Shown here: positions 25,718-29,949 of the stretch, one piece after another
Layout: each line of letters starts with the position of its first letter
How positions within the stretch are numbered: position 1 is the stretch's first letter
Assembly: GCA_964603125.1 (NCBI GenBank)
Contig: CAZRUA010000038.1
Span: forward strand, 1 to 29,949
DNA from: CAZRUA01 sp964603125
GTDB lineage: Bacteria; Bacteroidota; Bacteroidia; B-17B0; Aurantibacillaceae
Direction of reading: 5' to 3'
Length of the DNA stretch: 29,949 nt
The notes under the pieces: model-generated
What the model was told of the DNA's origin: nothing
The model's input: the letters and a program-made list of their open reading frames with translations, nothing else
Database searches by the model: none
Position numbers and translations under genes: made by a program

Positions 25718-26650
25718 ATGTCGTTTGATTTGCTTAAAACAATGTGCGCTATACATGCGCCATCTGGAAACGAAGTGGGTATGACCACTTTTTTATTGGA
25801 TTACATTAAAAAGAATAAAAAAAGCTGGAAACATCAACCCAAAGTTTTTTCAGGTAAAGGATTTCAAGATTGCATTGTTTTAGTTTTTGGAAAACCTAGA
25901 ACGGCCATTTTTGCTCACATAGATAGTATTGGTTTCACCGTTCGCTACGAAAAACAATTGGTGAAAATTGGTGGTCCACGAACAATTAAAGGAATGGAAT
26001 TGGTTGGTGAAGATTCGCATGGTAAAATTGATGCGAAACTAAACATCATTCACGATAAAAAAATGGGCGCTGACAAAATTGAATACGTTGCAAAACGTCA
26101 ATTAGATAGAGGCACGGAACTTACATTTAAACCAAATTGGCGCGAGGACAAAGATTTTGTTCAATGCTGCTACATGGATAATCGTTTAGGAGTTTACAAT
26201 GCTTTAAAAGTTGCCGAAACTTTAAAAGATGGGGCAATTGTTTTCTCATGCTGGGAAGAACATGGCGGTGGAAGCGTATCTTACTTACAAAAGTTTCTAC
26301 AAGATAAATACAAAATACAACAAGCTTTAATTTCTGATATTAGCTGGATTACTGAGGGTGTGCACTTTGCAAAGGGACCAGTAATTAGCATGCGCGATAG
26401 TTTAATACCAAGAAGAAGCTATGTGAATAAAATTATTGCCATTGCCAAAGAAAACAAAATTCCTTTTCAGTTAGAAGTAGAAGGTTTTGGAGGAAGTGAT
26501 GCTAAGGAATTGCAAATGGCTGAATATCCTTGGGATTGGTGCTTTATTGGAGCAGCAGAAGAATACGTGCATACGCCAGATGAAAAGGTTCACAAAAAAG
26601 ACATCCAATCAATGATTGATTTATATAAAGTATTGATGAAAAATTTATAG
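25718..26650 (+). CDS. M42-family glutamyl aminopeptidase-like metallopeptidase
   Basis: 310-residue cytoplasmic di-metal exopeptidase that removes N-terminal residues from peptides. The M42/M20-clan pattern is complete: APSGNE at 14-19, FAHIDSIGF with H67 and D69, YMDNRLG with bridging D154, CWEEHGGG with catalytic E180 and metal ligand E181, SDIS with D207, and YVHTPDEKVH with H285. The M42 set normally reads EE(V/I)G, so EEHGGG is a mild variant. The ATG at 25718 is used; a longer reading begins with TTG at 25670 inside the preceding gene and adds a non-homologous 16-residue extension. The protein is slightly shorter than typical M42 tetrahedral aminopeptidases (about 340-360), so assembly state is uncertain. 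One base separates it from cmk. Confidence 0.88.
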   Translation: MSFDLLKTMCAIHAPSGNEVGMTTFLLDYIKKNKKSWKHQPKVFSGKGFQDCIVLVFGKPRTAIFAHIDSIGFTVRYEKQLVKIGGPRTIKGMELVGEDSHGKIDAKLNIIHDKKMGADKIEYVAKRQLDRGTELTFKPNWREDKDFVQCCYMDNRLGVYNALKVAETLKDGAIVFSCWEEHGGGSVSYLQKFLQDKYKIQQALISDISWITEGVHFAKGPVISMRDSLIPRRSYVNKIIAIAKENKIPFQLEVEGFGGSDAKELQMAEYPWDWCFIGAAEEYVHTPDEKVHKKDIQSMIDLYKVLMKNL

Positions 26651-26651
26651 C

Positions 26652-27359
26652 ATGTCAAAAATTACAATTGCAATAGATGGATACTCTTCCTGCGGAAAAA
26701 GCACAATTGCTAAGGCATTAGCCGCTCGTTTAAATTACATTTATGTTGATTCGGGTGCAATGTACCGCTGCGTAACGCTTTATTGCCTGAGAAAAGGATT
26801 AATTGTAAAACAAAAATTTGACAAAGAGCAAATCATAGCTGTGCTAAATGAAATTAATCTAGCTTTTCAGTTTAATTCGCATACCAAAACCAACGAAACT
26901 TTTTTAAATGGCGAAAACGTTGAAAAAGAAATTCGTAAAATGGAAGTGGCTGAAAATGTTAGTGCTATTAGTGCAATTAAAGAAGTTAGAGCTAAGCTTG
27001 TAGAAATGCAACGCAAATTTGGTGAAAACAAAGGTGTTGTAATGGATGGAAGAGATATTGGAACAACCGTTTTTCCTAATGCAGATTTAAAAATATTCAT
27101 GACAGCTGATAATGATGTAAGAACGCAACGAAGAGTGGATGAATTGAATAGTAAAGGACAACACGTAGAATTTAATGAAGTAAAATTAAACCTAATGCAA
27201 CGTGATTACGATGATGCGCATCGCAAAGAAAGTCCTTTAACCAAAGCAAAAGATGCAATTACCTTAGATAACACTGATTTAACACGCGAAGAGCAGCTTG
27301 AATTTGTAATGAAATTGATAAAGGATTTAACCCTTACCGAAGATACTTTTCACGCTTAA
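26652..27359 (+). CDS. cmk: Cytidylate kinase
   Basis: Phosphorylates CMP and dCMP with ATP to give the diphosphates, part of pyrimidine nucleotide recycling and DNA precursor supply. 235 residues, normal length. P-loop GYSSCGKS at 10-18 (Bacteroidota-type variant of G-x-x-x-x-G-K-S), DSGAMYR at 33-39 for the nucleotide-monophosphate site, MDGRDIGTTVFP at 131-142, ADLKIFMTA at 144-152, and the lid arginine region QRDYDDAHRKESPL at 183-196. These are the full signature of bacterial Cmk. The ATG begins one base after the M42 stop, so translation is probably coupled. Confidence 0.96.
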   Translation: MSKITIAIDGYSSCGKSTIAKALAARLNYIYVDSGAMYRCVTLYCLRKGLIVKQKFDKEQIIAVLNEINLAFQFNSHTKTNETFLNGENVEKEIRKMEVAENVSAISAIKEVRAKLVEMQRKFGENKGVVMDGRDIGTTVFPNADLKIFMTADNDVRTQRRVDELNSKGQHVEFNEVKLNLMQRDYDDAHRKESPLTKAKDAITLDNTDLTREEQLEFVMKLIKDLTLTEDTFHA

Positions 27360-27491
27360 AACAGAAGGGATACAATTTTATCTTACTGTAAATCAATAAT
27401 ATATAAAATATTTTAAATTTTATTGTCACTTCTTCCTTAACTGGTGTTATATAGTATAAATCAGTTAACATTGCAAGTCCAAACAGCAAAT
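27360..27491 (+). promoter_or_regulatory. AT-rich upstream region of the ECF sigma gene
   Basis: 132 bases with an A/T run at about 27395-27424 and no open reading frame. No perfect TAnnTTTG box was found; ECF genes are often self-transcribed from a promoter with a different consensus, which cannot be read off one sequence. No terminator hairpin was seen after cmk. Confidence 0.25.
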
Positions 27492-28067
27492 ATGACATTC
27501 TCACCAAAGTATCATGCCACGGCAGAACAGATGAACTCAGAATATTTAATTATTGAGGCATGTAAACGTGATGTGAATAAGTTTGGACCACTTTATGACA
27601 AATATTACAAACAAATATTTTCATATGTGTACCAACGTATGGATGATAAAGAGAGTGCTTTTGATGTTACAGCTCAGGTATTTTACAAAGCTTTAACCAA
27701 CATTGGTAAATATGAGTTTAAAGGAGTTCCTTTTTCAAGTTGGTTATATCGTATTGCGCATAGTGAGGTAATGCAATTGTTTAGAGATAAAAAGGCAAAA
27801 CGTACTGTAAATGCCGATATCAGTGATTTTAAAAACTTATTTGAAGAAATTGAAGAAAACTATCTTGAGCAATATCAAGCGCCTGTGATGCAAATTATAA
27901 AACAATTGCCCGAAGATGAATTGCAACTGATTGAAATGCGCTTTTTTGAGAAACGCGCTTTTAAAGAAATTGCAGAAATTTTAAATTTAACCGAAACAAA
28001 TGCTAAGGTTAAGTTATACCGAATACTTGAACGAATTAAAAACAAGATTACCAATAAAACCAAATAA
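27492..28067 (+). CDS. ECF-type RNA polymerase sigma factor
   Basis: 191 residues from the ATG at 27492. Sigma region 2 covers about 28-98 (KFGPLYDKYYKQIFSYVYQRM, SAFDVTAQVFYKAL, SSWLYRIAHSEVMQLFRDKK), with the expected core-binding and -10 recognition helices; region 4 covers about 130-185 (IKQLPEDELQLIEMRFFEKRAFKEIAEILNLTETNAKVKLYRILERIKN), a helix-turn-helix for -35 recognition. Region 3 is absent, which defines the ECF group. Alternatives are a GTG at 27444 (adds 16 residues) and an ATG at 27531 (removes 13). The downstream gene codes for a transmembrane protein, the usual place of an anti-sigma factor. The ECF subgroup cannot be assigned by eye. Confidence 0.92.
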   Translation: MTFSPKYHATAEQMNSEYLIIEACKRDVNKFGPLYDKYYKQIFSYVYQRMDDKESAFDVTAQVFYKALTNIGKYEFKGVPFSSWLYRIAHSEVMQLFRDKKAKRTVNADISDFKNLFEEIEENYLEQYQAPVMQIIKQLPEDELQLIEMRFFEKRAFKEIAEILNLTETNAKVKLYRILERIKNKITNKTK

Positions 28068-28081
28068 TTTAATCCAAAAAA

Positions 28082-29842
28082 ATGGAACCTAAATTTAACA
28101 TAAACCGTGAGAAGCCTAGTGATGAGGAAATCAATTCAAAGAAAAATTTCGATGAGTTAGTTAAAAAATTTAAACAAGATAGCATTGAAAAAGCTAAGAA
28201 AGATAGCCGTTTACCTCGTTTACGAAAATTGGTTTATTCAACTGTAATTGCTGGCGCTGCCGTTGTTTGTACTGTATTTTACATGAATGAAAAAGGAACC
28301 ATAGATCCTTTAAATGTATCAAATAACGTAAAAGATAGTAAAACTAAAACTGAACAAACTGCCAAGAAAAAAACAATTACTCCTATTAGCAAAAAGGCAG
28401 CTCTACCCTACACTTCATACAAAGTAAATGCTGCAAAGGGTGGAGAAATTAATCATACCACAAAAAGTAAAATCAAAATTCCTGCCAATGCTTTTGTGAA
28501 AAAAGATGGTAGCACTGTAGTTGGCGATGTTGATATCCAATACCGAGAGATGCATGATGTTGCTGATATTTTAGCAAGTGGAATTCCAATGACCTATGAT
28601 AGTGCTGGTGTTACCTATCATTTTGAAAGCTCAGGTATGTTGGAAATAAAAGGTTCACAAAACAACGAAGAAATTTTTATTGCTCCTGGTAAAGAATTAG
28701 AAGTGAATTTACACAGTAATAATCCTGATCCTAAATTTAATGTTTATGCTTTAGATAGCAACAATAACTGGGTTTTTAAAGGAAAAGATGTGATTAGTCA
28801 TCAAGAAGAACCTAGAGTTAGTGTAGAAGATTTAAAGAAAATGAAGCAAGCTGAGGAAGCTAAATTGGCTGAAACACAAACTGCATTCAATGGTATTCCT
28901 AAGGCAAAAGAAGCTGTTAAAACTGAAGTGACTAAAAAAATAAATAGTTTACCAAAACCTGTTAAACCTGTTGAACCACGTAAATCAAATCCGTCGCGAC
29001 AAAAACTATCAGTTGATGTGAATGAAAATGAATTTCCAGAATTTGCTAGTTACCGTGATGTAGTATTTGAAGTGGGTGAAGAAAATAAACATTACACAGC
29101 TGAGTTAGCTAGTGTGGTTTATGAAAATATGGAGCTTAACCAAGGTACAATTAAAGGTGAAAACTATAAATTAAAACTATACAAAGGTTCTAAAACAGTT
29201 GAACTAATTGTTTATCCAGTAATGGATGGTTTGTCTTATACTAAAGCTAAATCATTATTTGATCAAAAGTTTGAAACCTATAAAACAGCTGCAGCAAAAA
29301 GAGCTGATGATGAAAAAAGATATAGAGATGAACTGGAAGCAAAACTAAAAGTTTTTGAAGCTAAGCAAGCTCTTTTACAACAAGAAATCGAAAAGCAGAA
29401 ATTAGCCATTGAAAAAATCAATAATGAGGCTAAAAACTACATGGCTACCGAAAATAAAAAGTCGGCTATATTAAGAACTTTCCAGATTAATAATTTCGGT
29501 GTTCATAATACAGATTGCGCTAAATCTTTCCCTAAAGGACAAATGGTTGAAGCTAGTTTTATAGTGAATGGTAAACCCTTAAACCCTACTTATGTATATT
29601 TAATACAAAAGGATGAAAACGCTGTTTACACCTACAATGCTGATTATTTTGGAAACTTTAGTTATAATCCTAAAAAGGAAAATTACATTATAACCAACAT
29701 TGGTGATAAAGTTTATATATGCAATCAAAAGGATTTTAATTCATCATCGGATAAACAAGGTAAGCAAATATTTACCTTAAAAGATGTGAGCAATGAAATT
29801 GATAGCTATTCTAAATTAAAGGATATGTTGGCAAGCAAGTAG
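28082..29842 (+). CDS. Single-pass membrane protein with large periplasmic region, putative ECF partner
   Basis: 586 residues. A charged cytoplasmic N-terminus of about 48 residues (NINREKPSDEEINSKKNFDELVKKF...) is followed by one transmembrane segment (about 49-68), a Lys/Thr linker, a domain at about 113-240 with IKIPANAFV, YREMHDVADILASGIPM and AGVTYHFESSGMLEI that I recognise as a common Bacteroidota envelope module of unknown function, a Pro/Lys linker, a second globular stretch (about 318-395), a coiled coil at about 400-455 (heptad-like Lys/Glu/Ala-rich), and a C-terminal beta-rich domain. Fourteen bases separate it from the sigma factor gene. Position and topology suggest an anti-sigma or signal-sensing role, but the N-terminus shows no ZAS or RsiW-like zinc motif, so this is inference. 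Confidence 0.7.
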   Translation: MEPKFNINREKPSDEEINSKKNFDELVKKFKQDSIEKAKKDSRLPRLRKLVYSTVIAGAAVVCTVFYMNEKGTIDPLNVSNNVKDSKTKTEQTAKKKTITPISKKAALPYTSYKVNAAKGGEINHTTKSKIKIPANAFVKKDGSTVVGDVDIQYREMHDVADILASGIPMTYDSAGVTYHFESSGMLEIKGSQNNEEIFIAPGKELEVNLHSNNPDPKFNVYALDSNNNWVFKGKDVISHQEEPRVSVEDLKKMKQAEEAKLAETQTAFNGIPKAKEAVKTEVTKKINSLPKPVKPVEPRKSNPSRQKLSVDVNENEFPEFASYRDVVFEVGEENKHYTAELASVVYENMELNQGTIKGENYKLKLYKGSKTVELIVYPVMDGLSYTKAKSLFDQKFETYKTAAAKRADDEKRYRDELEAKLKVFEAKQALLQQEIEKQKLAIEKINNEAKNYMATENKKSAILRTFQINNFGVHNTDCAKSFPKGQMVEASFIVNGKPLNPTYVYLIQKDENAVYTYNADYFGNFSYNPKKENYIITNIGDKVYICNQKDFNSSSDKQGKQIFTLKDVSNEIDSYSKLKDMLASK

Positions 29843-29843
29843 T

Positions 29844-29949
29844 ATGCGGCTATATATTGGACTTATACTAATTGCTTTCTTTCATTTTTCAACGTGCGCT
29901 CAAAATAAGGATACAGTTAGTATTAAAGTTAAAAAAGCAGGACCACCTA
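29844..29949 (+). CDS. Exported protein, N-terminal fragment
   Basis: ATG one base after the preceding TAG; 35 codons to the window edge. The start MRLYIGLILIAFFHFSTCAQ is a signal peptide, cleaved near CAQ-NKD or, less likely, used as a weak lipobox (F-S-T-C). The visible remainder (DTVSIKVKKAGPP) gives no family. Its position makes it a third member of the ECF sigma operon. Confidence 0.6.
   Translation, partial: MRLYIGLILIAFFHFSTCAQNKDTVSIKVKKAGPP

Overview
The window is ordinary chromosomal DNA of an AT-rich member of the Bacteroidota. The evidence is protein content rather than any marker RNA: a type B T9SS C-terminal domain, a PorP/SprF protein and a PorE-like OmpA protein (type IX secretion is confined to the Fibrobacterota-Chlorobiota-Bacteroidota group), a DUF4783-type protein next to nadC and rlmH, and several start regions carrying the Bacteroidota -7 box TAnnTTTG. 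The genus cannot be named from this. No rRNA, tRNA, insertion sequence, phage gene or CRISPR array was seen.

Layout. 1-1051 (-): N-terminal 350 codons of the Clp ATPase ClpC, cut by the window edge and divergent from gyrA. 1342-5234 (+): gyrA and an exported TPR protein. 5313-10332 (-): a tight run nadC, an M1 metallopeptidase with a C-terminal outer-membrane barrel, and a phytanoyl-CoA-dioxygenase-like oxygenase, converging on the TPR gene at a hairpin terminator. 10473-10865 (-): DUF4783-type exported protein with its own terminator, divergent from rlmH. 10987-14336 (+): rlmH, an NlpC/P60 lipoprotein overlapping a polytopic membrane protein, then an OmpH/Skp-like protein overlapping a MazG-like pyrophosphohydrolase.

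14401-23594 (+) is a cell-surface block: a 777-residue secreted protein with a type B sorting domain, PorP/SprF, a TPR/propeller/CRD/OmpA protein of the PorE type, and a 1049-residue barrel-like protein with six Ig-like repeats and a Thr/Gly/Pro-rich tail. It ends at an 18-bp inverted-repeat terminator shared with a convergent HEAT-like gene (23648-24166, -). 24202-25685 (+) holds two tandem paralogues with a conserved Cys/His/His pattern that looks like a diverged NlpC/P60 or papain-like hydrolase. These are followed by an M42 aminopeptidase and cmk (25718-27359), an ECF sigma factor with a membrane-anchored 586-residue partner (27492-29842), and the start of another exported protein running off the window.

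How the genes fit together. Much of the window serves the envelope: protein export and surface display (type B cargo, PorP/SprF, PorE-like), envelope chaperoning (OmpH/Skp), cell-wall or peptide hydrolysis (NlpC/P60, M1-barrel, M42, the tandem Cys-His-His pair) and envelope-type signalling (ECF sigma plus membrane protein). The rest is housekeeping: ClpC, GyrA, NadC, RlmH, Cmk. The least conventional items are the M1 peptidase-barrel fusion, the tandem Cys-His-His paralogues and the barrel-plus-Ig-array protein. No complete undescribed system could be demonstrated from sequence alone. Several annotated starts were chosen by preferring an ATG over a slightly longer TTG or GTG start, as noted per gene.
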